The notes below the pieces were generated by a model. It was not told where the DNA came from. It was given only the letters and a program-made list of their open reading frames with translations, and did no database searches. From NCBI GenBank assembly GCA_945910005.1, contig OX246749.1, positions 20,790,197 through 20,854,196 on the forward strand: DNA of 64,000 nt, given 5' to 3'. Position 1 is the stretch's first letter. Every line of letters starts with the position of its first letter. This stretch comes from Isoperla grammatica (taxonomy: Eukaryota; Arthropoda; Insecta; Plecoptera; Perlodidae). Made by a program: the position numbers and the translations under genes. Shown piece after piece: positions 23,701 through 36,480 of the stretch.

Positions 23701-26700
23701 CACACGCGAGGAAACATGCGTTGTCTTCATATGTTGCATGTAGTTGCTCTCATGTCACTGACTTAGCGCAGGGTTTATCAAGTACAGTCACCGTCACAAG
23801 AGAGGAAACATGCGTTGTCTTCATATGTTGCATGTAGTTGCTTTCATGTCACTGACTTAGCGCAGGGTTTATCAAGTACAGTCACCTTCACAAGCGAGGA
23901 AACATGCGTTGTCTTCATATGTTGCATGTAATTGCTTTCATGTCATTGACTTAGCGCTGGGTTTATCAAGTACAGTCACCGTCACAAGCGAGCAAACATG
24001 CGTTGTCTTCATATAATGCATGAAGTTGCTCTCATGTCACTGACTTAGCGCAGGGTTTATCAAGTACAGTCACCGTCACAAGCGAGGAAACATGCGTTGT
24101 CTTCATATGTTGCATGTAGTTGCTCTCATGTCACTAACTTAGCGCAGGGTTTATCAAGTACAGTCACCGTCACAAGCGAGGAAACATGCGTTGTCTTCAT
24201 ATGTTGCATGTAGTTGCTCTCATGTCACTGACTTAGCGCAGGGTTTATCAAGTACAGTCACCTTCACAAGCGAGGAAACATGCGTTGTCCTAATATGTTC
24301 AAGAAGTGGCTTTCATGTCACTGATTTAGCGCAGGGTTTATCAAGTACAGTCACCTTCACAAGCGAGGAAACATGAGTTGTCTTCATATGTTGCTTGTAG
24401 TTGCTCTTATGTCACTGACTAAACGCAGGGTTTATCAAGTACAGTCACCGTAACAAGCGAGGAAACATGCGTTGTCCTCATATGTTGCATGTAGTTGCTC
24501 TCATGTCACTGACTAAACGCAGGGTTTATCAAGTACAGTCATTGTAACAAGCGAGGAAACATGCGTTGTCCTCATATGTTGCATGTAATTGCTCTCATGT
24601 CACTAACTTAGCGCAGGGTTTATCAAGTACAGTCACCGTCACAAGCGAGGAAACATGCGTTGTCTTCATATGTTGCATGTAGTTGCTCTCATGTCACTGA
24701 CTTAGCGCAGGGTTTATCAAGTACAGTCACCTTCACAAGCGAGGAAACATGCGTTGTCCTAATATGTTCAAGAAGTGGCTTTCATGTCACTGATTTAGCG
24801 CAGGGTTTATCAAGTACAGTCACCTTCACAAGCGAGGAAACATGAGTTGTCTTCATATGTTGCTTGTAGTTGCTCTCATGTCACTGACTAAACGCAGGGT
24901 TTATCAAGTACAGTCACCGTAACAAGCGAGGAAACATGCGTTGTCCTCATATGTTGCATGTAGTTGCTCTCATGTCACTGACTTAGTGCAGGGTTTATCA
25001 AGTACAGTCACCTTCACAAGCGAGGAAACATGCGTTGTCCTCATATGTTGCATATAGTTGCTCTCATGTCACTGACTTAGCGCAGGGTTTATCAAGTACA
25101 GTCACCGTCACAAGCGAGGGAACATGCGTTGTCTTCATATGTCGCATGTAGTTGCTCTCATGTCACTGAGTTAGCGCAGGGTTTATCATGTACAGTCACC
25201 TTCACAAGCGAGGAAACATGCGTTGTCTTCATATGTTGCATGTAGTTGCTCTCATGTCACTGACTTAGCGCAGGGTTTATCAAGTACAGTCACCGTCACA
25301 AGCGAGGAAACATGCGTTTTCTTCATATGTTGCATGTAGTTGCTCTCATGTCACTGACTTAGTGCAGGGTTTATCAAGTACAGTCACCTTCACAAGCGAG
25401 GAAACATGCGTTGTCTTCATATGTTGCATGTAGTTGCTCTCATGTCACTGACTTAGCGCAGGGTTTATCAAGTACAGTCACCTTCACAAGCGAGGAAACA
25501 TGCGTTGTCTTCATATGTTGCATGTAGTTGCTCTTATGTCATGACTTAGCGCAGGGTTTATCTAGTACAGTCACCGTCACAAGCGAGGATACATGCGTTG
25601 TCTTCATATGTTGCATGAAGTTGCTTTCATGTCTTTGACTTAGCGCTGGGTTTATCAAGTACAGTCACCGTCACAAGCGAGGAAACATGCGTTGTCTTCA
25701 TATAATGCATGAAGTTGCTCTCATGGCACTGACTTAGCGCAGAGTTTATCAAGTACAGTCACCGTCACAAGCGAGGAAACATGCGTTGTCCTCATATGTT
25801 GCATGTAGTTGCTCTCATGTCACTAACTTAGCGCAGGGTTTATCAAGTACAGTCACCGTCACAATCGAGGAAACATGCGTTGTCTTCATATGTTGCATGT
25901 AGTTGCTCTCATGTCACTGACTTAGCGCAGGGTTTATCAAGTACAGTCACCTTCACAAGCGAGGAAACATGCGTTGTCCTCATATGTTGCATGTAATTGC
26001 TCTCATGTCACTAACTTAGCGCAGGGTTTATCAAGTACAGTCACCGTCACAAGCGAGGAAACATGCGTTGTCTTCATATGTTGCATGTAGTTGCTCTCAT
26101 GTCACTGACTTAGCGCAGGGTTTATCAAGTACAGTCACCTTCACAAGCGAGGAAACATGCGTTGTCCTAATATGTTCAAGAAGTGGCTTTCATGTCACTG
26201 ATTTAGCGCAGGGTTTATCAAGTACAGTCACCTTCACAAGCGAGGAAACATGAGTTGTCTTCATATGTTGCTTGTAGTTGCTCTCATGTCACTGACTAAA
26301 CGCAGGGTTTATCAAGTACAGTCACCGTAACAAGCGAGGAAACATGCGTTGTCCTCATATGTTGCATGTAGTTGCTCTCATGTCACTGACTTAGTGCAGG
26401 GTTTATCAAGTACAGTCACCTTCACAAGCGAGGAAACATGCGTTGTCCTCATATGTTGCATATAGTTGCTCTCATGTCACTGACTTAGCGCAGGGTTTAT
26501 CAAGTACAGTCACCGTCACAAGCGAGGGAACATGCGTTGTCTTCATATGTCGCATGTAGTTGCTCTCATGTCACTGACTTAGCGCAGGGTTTATCAAGTA
26601 CAGTCACCTTCCCAGCGAGGTAACATGCGTTGTCCTAATATGTTGCATGTAGTTGCTCTCATGTCACTGACTTAGCGCAGGGTTTATCAAGTACAGTCAC

Positions 26701-28205
26701 CTTCACAAGCGAGGAAACATGCGTTGTCTTCATATGTTGCATGTAGTTGCTCTCATGTTACTGACTTAGCGCAGGGTTTATCATGTACAGTCACCTTCAC
26801 AAGCGAGGAAACATGCGTTGTCTTCATATGTTGCATGTAGTTGCTCTCATGTCACTGACTTAGCGCAGGGTTTATCAAGTACAGTCACCGTCACAAGCGA
26901 GGAAACATGCGTTTTCTTCATATGTTGCATGTAGTTGCTCTCATGTCACTGACTTAGTGCAGGGTTTATCAAGTACAGTCACCTTCACAAGCGAGGAAAC
27001 ATGCGTTGTCTTCATATGTTGCATGTAGTTGCTCTCATGTCACTGACTTAGCGCAGGGTTTATCAAGTACAGTCACCTTCACAAGCGAGGAAACATGCGT
27101 TGTCTTCATATGTTGCATGTAGTTGCTCTTATGTCATGACTTAGCGCAGGGTTTATCTAGTACAGTCACCGTCACAAGCGAGGATACATGCGTTGTCTTC
27201 ATATGTTGCATGAAGTTGCTTTCATGTCTTTGACTTAGCGCTGGGTTTATCAAGTACAGTCACCGTCACAAGCGAGGAAACATGCGTTGTCTTCATATAA
27301 TGCATGAAGTTGCTCTCATGGCACTGACTTAGCGCAGAGTTTATCAAGTACAGTCACCGTCACAAGCGAGGAAACATGCGTTGTCCTCATATGTTGCATG
27401 TAGTTGCTCTCATGTCACTAACTTAGCGCAGGGTTTATCAAGTACAGTCACCGTCACAAGCGAGGAAACATGCGTTGTCTTCATATGTTGCATGTAGTTG
27501 CTCTCATGTCACTGACTTAGCGCAGGGTTTATCAAGTACAGTCACCTTCACAAGCGAGGAAACATGCGTTGTCCTAATATGTTCAAGAAGTTGCTTTCAT
27601 GTCACTGACTTAGCGAAGGGTTTATCAAGTACAGTAACCTTCACAAGCGAGGAAACATGCGTTGTCCTCATATGTTGCATGTAGTTGCTCTCATGTCACT
27701 GACATAGCGCAGGGTTTATCAAGTACAGTCACCGTCACAAGCGAGGAAACATATGTTGTCTTCATATGTTGCATGTAGTTGCTCTCATGTCACTGACTTA
27801 GCGCAGGGTTTATCAAGTACAGTCACCTTCCCAGCGAGGGAACATGCGTTGTCCTAATATGTTGCATGTAGTTGCTCTCATGTCACTGACTAAGCGCAGG
27901 GTTTATCAAGTACAGTCACCGTCACAAGCGAGGAAACATGCGTTGTCTTCATATGTTGCATGTAGTTGCTCTCATGTCACTGACTTAGCGCAGGGTTATT
28001 CAAGTACAGTCACCTTCACAAGCGAGGAAACATGCGTTGTCTTCATATGTTTTCATGAAGTTGCTCTCATTTAACAGACTTAGCGCAGAGTTTATCAAGT
28101 ACAGTCACCTTCACAAGCGAGGAAACATGCGTTGTCCTCATATGTTGCATGTAGTTGCTCTCATGTCACTGACTTAGCGCAGGGTTTATCAAGTACAGTC
28201 ACCAT
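23701..28205 (+). repeat. higher-order satellite unit, copy 3, shortened by two monomers to 4505 bp
   Basis: This copy matches copy 2 with spacing 4692 until about 25165 and 4505 afterwards. The 187-bp loss is exactly two monomers (93+94), joined inside the shared string GCGCAGGGTTTAT at about 25170. After about 28205 the sequence follows a different block (CACCATCACAAG). Confidence 0.87.
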
Positions 28206-31200
28206 CACAAGCGAGGAAACATGCGTTGTCTTCATATGTTGCATGTAGTTGCTCTCATGTAACTGACTAAGCGCAGGGTTTATCAAGTACAGTCACCTTC
28301 ACAAGCGAGGAAACATGCGTTGTCTTCATATGTTGCATGTAGTTGCTCTCATGTCACTGACTTAGCGCAGGGTTTATCAAGTACAGTCACCTTCCCAGCG
28401 AGGTAACATGCGTTGTCCTAAATGTTGCATGTAGTTGCTCTCATGTAGCTGACTTAGCGCAGGGTTTATCAAGTACAGTCACCGTCACAAGCGAGGAAAC
28501 ATGCGTTGTCATGCATGTAGTTGCTCTCATGTCACTGACTTAGCGCAGGGTTAATCGAGTACAGTCACCTTCACAAGCGAGGAAACATGCGTTGTCTTCA
28601 TATGTTGCATGAAGTTGCTCTCATTTCTCAGACTTAGCGCAGGGTTTATCAAGTACAGTTACCTTCACAAGCGAGGAAACATGCGTTGTCCTCATATGTT
28701 GCATGTAGTTGCTCTCATGTCACTGACTTAGCGCAGGGTTTATCAAGTGCAGTCACCTTCACAAGCGAGGAAACATGCGTTGTCTTCATATGTTGCATGT
28801 AGTTGCTCTCATGTTACTGACTTAGCGCAGGGTTTATCATGTACAGTCACCTTCACAAGCGAGGAAACATGCGTTGTCTTCATATGTTGCATGTAGTTGC
28901 TCTCATGTCACTGACTTAGCGCAGGGTTTATCAAGTACAGTCACCGTCACAAGCGAGGAAACATGCGTTGTCTTCATATGTTGCATGTAGTTGCTCTCAT
29001 GTCACTGACTTAGTGCAGGGTTTATCAAGTACAGTCACCTTCACAAGCGAGGAAACATGCGTTGTCTTCATATGTTGCATGTAGTTGCTCTCATGTCACT
29101 GACTTAGCGCAGGGTTTATCAAGTACAGTCACCTTCACAAGCGAGGAAACATGCGTTGTCTTCATATGTTGCATGTAGTTGCTCTTATGTCATGACTTAG
29201 CGCAGGGTTTATCTAGTACAGTCACCGTCACAAGCGAGGATACATGCGTTGTCTACATATGTTGCATGAAGTTGCTTTCATGTCTTTGACTTAGCGCTGG
29301 GTTTATCAAGTACAGTCACCGTCACAAGCGAGGAAACATGCGTTGTCTTCATATAATGCATGAAGTTGCTCTCATGGCACTGACTTAGCGCAGAGTTTAT
29401 CAAGTACAGTCACCGTCACAAGCGAGGAAACATGCGTTGTCCTCATATGTTGCATGAAGTTGCTCTCATGTCACTAACTTAGCGCAGGGTTTATCAAGTA
29501 CAGTCACCGTCACAAGCGAGGAAACATGCGTTGTCTTCATATGTTGCATGTAGTTGCTCTCATGTCACTGACTTAGCGCAGGGTTTATCAAGTACAGTCA
29601 CCTTCACAAGCGAGGAAACATGCGTTGTCCTAATATGTTCAAGAAGTTGCTTTCATGTCACTGACTTAGCGCAGGGTTTATCAAGTACAGTAACCTTCAC
29701 AAGCGAGGAAACATGCGTTGTCCTCATATGTTGCATGTAGTTGCTCTCATGTCACTGACATAGCGCAGGGTTTATCAAGTACAGTCACCGTCACAAGCGA
29801 GGAAACATATGTTGTCTTCATATGTTGCATGTAGTTGCTCTCATGTCACTGACTTAGCGCAGGGTTTATCAAGTACAGTCACCTTCCCAGCGAGGGAACA
29901 TGCGTTGTCCTAATATGTTGCATGTAGTTGCTCTCATGTCACTGACTTAGCGCAGGGTTTATCAAGTACAGTCACCGTCACAAGCGAGGAAACATGCGTT
30001 GTCTTCATATGTTGCATGTAGTTGCTCTCATGTCACTGACTTAGCGCAGGGTTTATCAAGTACAGTCACCTTCACAAGCGAGGAAACATGCGTTGTCTTC
30101 ATATGTTGCATGAAGTTGCTCTCATTTTACAGACTTAGCGCAGAGTTTATCAAGTACAGTCACCTTCACAAGCGAGGAAACATGCGTTGTCCTCATATGT
30201 TGCATGTAGTTGCTCTAATGTCACTGACTTAGCGCAGGGTTTATCAAGTACAGTCACCATCACAAGCGAGGAAACATGCGTTGTCTTCATATGTTGCATG
30301 TAGTTGCTCTCATGTTACTGACTTAGCGCAGGGTTTATCAAGTACAGTCACCTTCACAAGCGAGGAAACATGCGTTGTCTTCATATGTTGCATGTAGTTG
30401 CTCTCATGTCACTGACTTAGCGCAGGGTTTATCAAGTACAGTCACCATCACAAGCGAGGAAACATGCGTTGTCTTCATATGTTGCATGCAGTTGCTCTTA
30501 TGTCACTGACTTAGTGCAGGGTTTATCAAGTACAGTCACCTTCACAAGCGAGGAAACATGCGTTGTCTTCATATGTTGCATGTAGTTACTCTCATGTCAC
30601 TGACTTAGCGAAGGGTTTATCAAGTACAGTCACCGTCCAAAGCGAGGAAACATGCGTTGTCTTCATATGATGCATGTAGTTGCTCTTATGTCATGACTTA
30701 GCGCAGGGTTTATCTAGTACAGTCACCTTCACAAGCGAAGAAACATGCGTTGTCTTCATTAGTCTCATGTAGTTGCTCTCATGTCACTGACTTAGCGCAG
30801 GGTTTATCAAGTACAGTCACCGTCACAAGCGAGGATACATGCGTTGTCTTCATATGTTGCATATAGTTGCTCTCATGTCATTGACTTAGCGCAGGGTTTA
30901 TCAAGTACAGTCACCTTCACAAGCGAGAAAACACGCGTTGTCTTCATATGTTGCATGTAGTTGCTCTCATGTCACTGACTTAGCGCAGGGTTTATCAAGT
31001 ACAGTCACCGTCACAAGCGAGGAAACATGCGTTGTCTTCATATGTTGCATGTAGTTGCTCTCATGTCACTGACTTAGCGCAGGGTTTATCAAGTACAGTC
31101 ACCTTCACAAGCGAGGAAACATGCGTTGTCTTCATATGTTGCATGAAGTTGCTCTCATTTTACAGACTTAGCGCAGAGTTTATCAAGTACAGTCACCTTC

Positions 31201-31253
31201 ACAAGCGAGGAAACATGCGTTGTCCTCATATGTTGCATGTAGTTGCTCTAATG
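25820..31253 (+). repeat. higher-order satellite unit, 5434 bp (58 monomers), copy 1
   Basis: Landmarks at 26068, 27475, 27844 and 29531 recur exactly 5434 bp later (31502, 32909, 33278, 34965). Rare variants also recur at that spacing: the 8-bp deletion giving TTGTCATGCATG (28505, 33939), GTCCAAAGCGAGG (30634, 36068) and ATTAGTCTCATG (30758, 36192). The unit overlaps the end of the third 4692-bp copy. The last ~200 bp differ from copy 2. Confidence 0.87.
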
Positions 31254-34200
31254 TCACTGACTTAGCGCAGGGTTTATCAAGTACAGTCACCGTCACAATC
31301 GAGGAAACATGCGTTGTCTTCATATGTTGCATGTAGTTGCTCTCATGTCACTGACTTAGCGCAGGGTTTATCAAGTACAGTCACCTTCACAAGCGAGGAA
31401 ACATGCGTTGTCCTCATATGTTGCATGTAATTTCTCTCATGTCACTAACTTAGCGCAGGGTTTATCAAGTACAGTCACCGTCACAAGCGAGGAAACATGC
31501 GTTGTCTTCATATGTTGCATGTAGTTGCTCTCATGTCACTGACTTAGCGCAGGGTTTATCAAGTACAGTCACCTTCACAAGCGAGGAAACATGCGTTGTC
31601 CTAATATGTTCAAGAAGTGGCTTTCATGTCACTGATTTAGCGCAGGGTTTATCAAGTACAGTCACCTTCACAAGCGAGGAAACATGAGTTGTCTTCATAT
31701 GTTGCTTGTAGTTGCTCTCATGTCACTGACTAAACGCAGGGTTTATCAAGTACAGTCACCGTAACAAGCGAGGAAACATGCGTTGTCCTCATATGTTGCA
31801 TGTAGTTGCTCTCATGTCACTGACTTAGTGCAGGGTTTATCAAGTACAGTCACCTTCACAAGCGAGGAAACATGCGTTGTCCTCATATGTTGCATATAGT
31901 TGCTCTCATGTCACTGACTTAGCGCAGGGTTTATCAAGTACAGTCACCGTCACAAGCGAGGGAACATGCGTTGTCTTCATATGTCGCATGTAGTTGCTCT
32001 CATGTCACTGACTTAGCGCAGGGTTTATCAAGTACAGTCACCTTCCCAGCGAGGTAACATGCGTTGTCCTAATATGTTGCATGTAGTTGCTCTCATGTCA
32101 CTGACTTAGCGCAGGGTTTATCAAGTACAGTCACCTTCACAAGCGAGGAAACATGCGTTGTCTTCATATGTTGCATGTAGTTGCTCTCATGTTACTGACT
32201 TAGCGCAGGGTTTATCATGTACAGTCACCTTCACAAGCGAGGAAACATGCGTTGTCTTCATATGTTGCATGTAGTTGCTCTCATGTCACTGACTTAGCGC
32301 AGGGTTTATCAAGTACAGTCACCGTCACAAGCGAGGAAACATGCGTTTTCTTCATATGTTGCATGTAGTTGCTCTCATGTCACTGACTTAGTGCAGGGTT
32401 TATCAAGTACAGTCACCTTCACAAGCGAGGAAACATGCGTTGTCTTCATATGTTGCATGTAGTTGCTCTCATGTCACTGACTTAGCGCAGGGTTTATCAA
32501 GTACAGTCACCTTCACAAGCGAGGAAACATGCGTTGTCTTCATATGTTGCATGTAGTTGCTCTTATGTCATGACTTAGCGCAGGGTTTATCTAGTACAGT
32601 CACCGTCACAAGCGAGGATACATGCGTTGTCTTCATATGTTGCATGAAGTTGCTTTCATGTCTTTGACTTAGCGCTGGGTTTATCAAGTACAGTCACCGT
32701 CACAAGCGAGGAAACATGCGTTGTCTTCATATAATGCATGAAGTTGCTCTCATGGCACTGACTTAGCGCAGAGTTTATCAAGTACAGTCACCGTCACAAG
32801 CGAGGAAACATGCGTTGTCCTCATATGTTGCATGTAGTTGCTCTCATGTCACTAACTTAGCGCAGGGTTTATCAAGTACAGTCACCGTCACAAGCGAGGA
32901 AACATGCGTTGTCTTCATATGTTGCATGTAGTTGCTCTCATGTCACTGACTTAGCGCAGGGTTTATCAAGTACAGTCACCTTCACAAGCGAGGAAACATG
33001 CGTTGTCCTAATATGTTCAAGAAGTTGCTTTCATGTCACTGACTTAGCGAAGGGTTTATCAAGTACAGTAACCTTCACAAGCGAGGAAACATGCGTTGTC
33101 CTCATATGTTGCATGTAGTTGCTCTCATGTCACTGACATAGCGCAGGGTTTATCAAGTACAGTCACCGTCACAAGCGAGGAAACATATGTTGTCTTCATA
33201 TGTTGCATGTAGTTGCTCTCATGTCACTGACTTAGCGCAGGGTTTATCAAGTACAGTCACCTTCCCAGCGAGGGAACATGCGTTGTCCTAATATGTTGCA
33301 TGTAGTTGCTCTCATGTCACTGACTAAGCGCAGGGTTTATCAAGTACAGTCACCGTCACAAGCGAGGAAACATGCGTTGTCTTCATATGTTGCATGTAGT
33401 TGCTCTCATGTCACTGACTTAGCGCAGGGTTATTCAAGTACAGTCACCTTCACAAGCGAGGAAACATGCGTTGTCTTCATATGTTTTCATGAAGTTGCTC
33501 TCATTTTACAGACTTAGCGCAGAGTTTATCAAGTACAGTCACCTTCACAAGCGAGGAAACATGCGTTGTCCTCATATGTTGCATGTAGTTGCTCTCATGT
33601 CACTGACTTAGCGCAGGGTTTATCAAGTACAGTCACCATCACAAGCGAGGAAACATGCGTTGTCTTCATATGTTGCATGTAGTTGCTCTCATGTAACTGA
33701 CTAAGCGCAGGGTTTATCAAGTACAGTCACCTTCACAAGCGAGGAAACATGCGTTGTCTTCATATGTTGCATGTAGTTGCTCTCATGTCACTGACTTAGC
33801 GCAGGGTTTATCAAGTACAGTCACCTTCCCAGCGAGGTAACATGCGTTGTCCTAAATGTTGCATGTAGTTGCTCTCATGTAGCTGACTTAGCGCAGGGTT
33901 TATCAAGTACAGTCACCGTCACAAGCGAGGAAACATGCGTTGTCATGCATGTAGTTGCTCTCATGTCACTGACTTAGCGCAGGGTTAATCGAGTACAGTC
34001 ACCTTCACAAGCGAGGAAACATGCGTTGTCTTCATATGTTGCATGAAGTTGCTCTCATTTCTCAGACTTAGCGCAGGGTTTATCAAGTACAGTTACCTTC
34101 ACAAGCGAGGAAACATGCGTTGTCCTCATATGTTGCATGTAGTTGCTCTCATGTCACTGACTTAGCGCAGGGTTTATCAAGTACAGTCACCTTCACAAGC

Positions 34201-36480
34201 GAGGAAACATGCGTTGTCTTCATATGTTGCATGTAGTTGCTCTCATGTTACTGACTTAGCGCAGGGTTTATCATGTACAGTCACCTTCACAAGCGAGGAA
34301 ACATGCGTTGTCTTCATATGTTGCATGTAGTTGCTCTCATGTCACTGACTTAGCGCAGGGTTTATCAAGTACAGTCACCGTCACAAGCGAGGAAACATGC
34401 GTTGTCTTCATATGTTGCATGTAGTTGCTCTCATGTCACTGACTTAGTGCAGGGTTTATCAAGTACAGTCACCTTCACAAGCGAGGAAACATGCGTTGTC
34501 TTCATATGTTGCATGTAGTTGCTCTCATGTCACTGACTTAGCGCAGGGTTTATCAAGTACAGTCACCTTCACAAGCGAGGAAACATGCGTTGTCTTCATA
34601 TGTTGCATGTAGTTGCTCTTATGTCATGACTTAGCGCAGGGTTTATCTAGTACAGTCACCGTCACAAGCGAGGATACATGCGTTGTCTACATATGTTGCA
34701 TGAAGTTGCTTTCATGTCTTTGACTTAGCGCTGGGTTTATCAAGTACAGTCACCGTCACAAGCGAGGAAACATGCGTTGTCTTCATATAATGCATGAAGT
34801 TGCTCTCATGGCACTGACTTAGCGCAGAGTTTATCAAGTACAGTCACCGTCACAAGCGAGGAAACATGCGTTGTCCTCATATGTTGCATGAAGTTGCTCT
34901 CATGTCACTAACTTAGCGCAGGGTTTATCAAGTACAGTCACCGTCACAAGCGAGGAAACATGCGTTGTCTTCATATGTTGCATGTAGTTGCTCTCATGTC
35001 ACTGACTTAGCGCAGGGTTTATCAAGTACAGTCACCTTCACAAGCGAGGAAACATGCGTTGTCCTAATATGTTCAAGAAGTTGCTTTCATGTCACTGACT
35101 TAGCGCAGGGTTTATCAAGTACAGTAACCTTCACAAGCGAGGAAACATGCGTTGTCCTCATATGTTGCATGTAGTTGCTCTCATGTCACTGACATAGCGC
35201 AGGGTTTATCAAGTACAGTCACCGTCACAAGCGAGGAAACATATGTTGTCTTCATATGTTGCATGTAGTTGCTCTCATGTCACTGACTTAGCGCAGGGTT
35301 TATCAAGTACAGTCACCTTCCCAGCGAGGGAACATGCGTTGTCCTAATATGTTGCATGTAGTTGCTCTCATGTCACTGACTTAGCGCAGGGTTTATCAAG
35401 TACAGTCACCGTCACAAGCGAGGAAACATGCGTTGTCTTCATATGTTGCATGTAGTTGCTCTCATGTCACTGACTTAGCGCAGGGTTTATCAAGTACAGT
35501 CACCTTCACAAGCGAGGAAACATGCGTTGTCTTCATATGTTGCATGAAGTTGCTCTCATTTTAGAGACTTAGCGCAGAGTTTATCAAGTACAGTCACCTT
35601 CACAAGCGAGGAAACATGCGTTGTCCTCATATGTTGCATGTAGTTGCTCTAATGTCACTGACTTAGCGCAGGGTTTATCAAGTACAGTCACCATCACAAG
35701 CGAGGAAACATGCGTTGTCTTCATATGTTGCATGTAGTTGCTCTCATGTTACTGACTTAGCGCAGGGTTTATCAAGTACAGTCACCTTCACAAGCGAGGA
35801 AACATGCGTTGTCTTCATATGTTGCATGTAGTTGCTCTCATGTCACTGACTTAGCGCAGGGTTTATCAAGTACAGTCACCATCACAAGCGAGGAAACATG
35901 CGTTGTCTTCATATGTTGCATGCAGTTGCTCTTATGTCACTGACTTAGTGCAGGGTTTATCAAGTACAGTCACCTTCACAAGCGAGGAAACATGCGTTGT
36001 CTTCATATGTTGCATGTAGTTACTCTCATGTCACTGACTTAGCGAAGGGTTTATCAAGTACAGTCACCGTCCAAAGCGAGGAAACATGCGTTGTCTTCAT
36101 ATGTTGCATGTAGTTGCTCTTATGTCATGACTTAGCGCAGGGTTTATCTAGTACAGTCACCTTCACAAGCGAAGAAACATGCGTTGTCTTCATTAGTCTC
36201 ATGTAGTTGCTCTCATGTCACTGACTTAGCGCAGGGTTTATCAAGTACAGTCACCGTCACAAGCGAGGATACATGCGTTGTCTTCATATGTTGCATATAG
36301 TTGCTCTCATGTCATTGACTTAGCGCAGGGTTTATCAAGTACAGTCACCTTCACAAGCGAGAAAACACGCGTTGTCTTCATATGTTGCATGTAGTTGCTC
36401 TCATGTCACTGACTTAGCGCAGGGTTTATCAAGTACAGTCACCGTCACAAGCGAGGAAACATGCGTTGTCTTCATATGTT
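31254..36480 (+). repeat. higher-order satellite unit, 5434-bp type, copy 2
   Basis: This copy follows copy 1 directly and matches it to about 36480, including the AAAACACGCG variant (30928, 36362). Beyond that it continues into the block shared with 58.9-64 kb. Confidence 0.85.
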
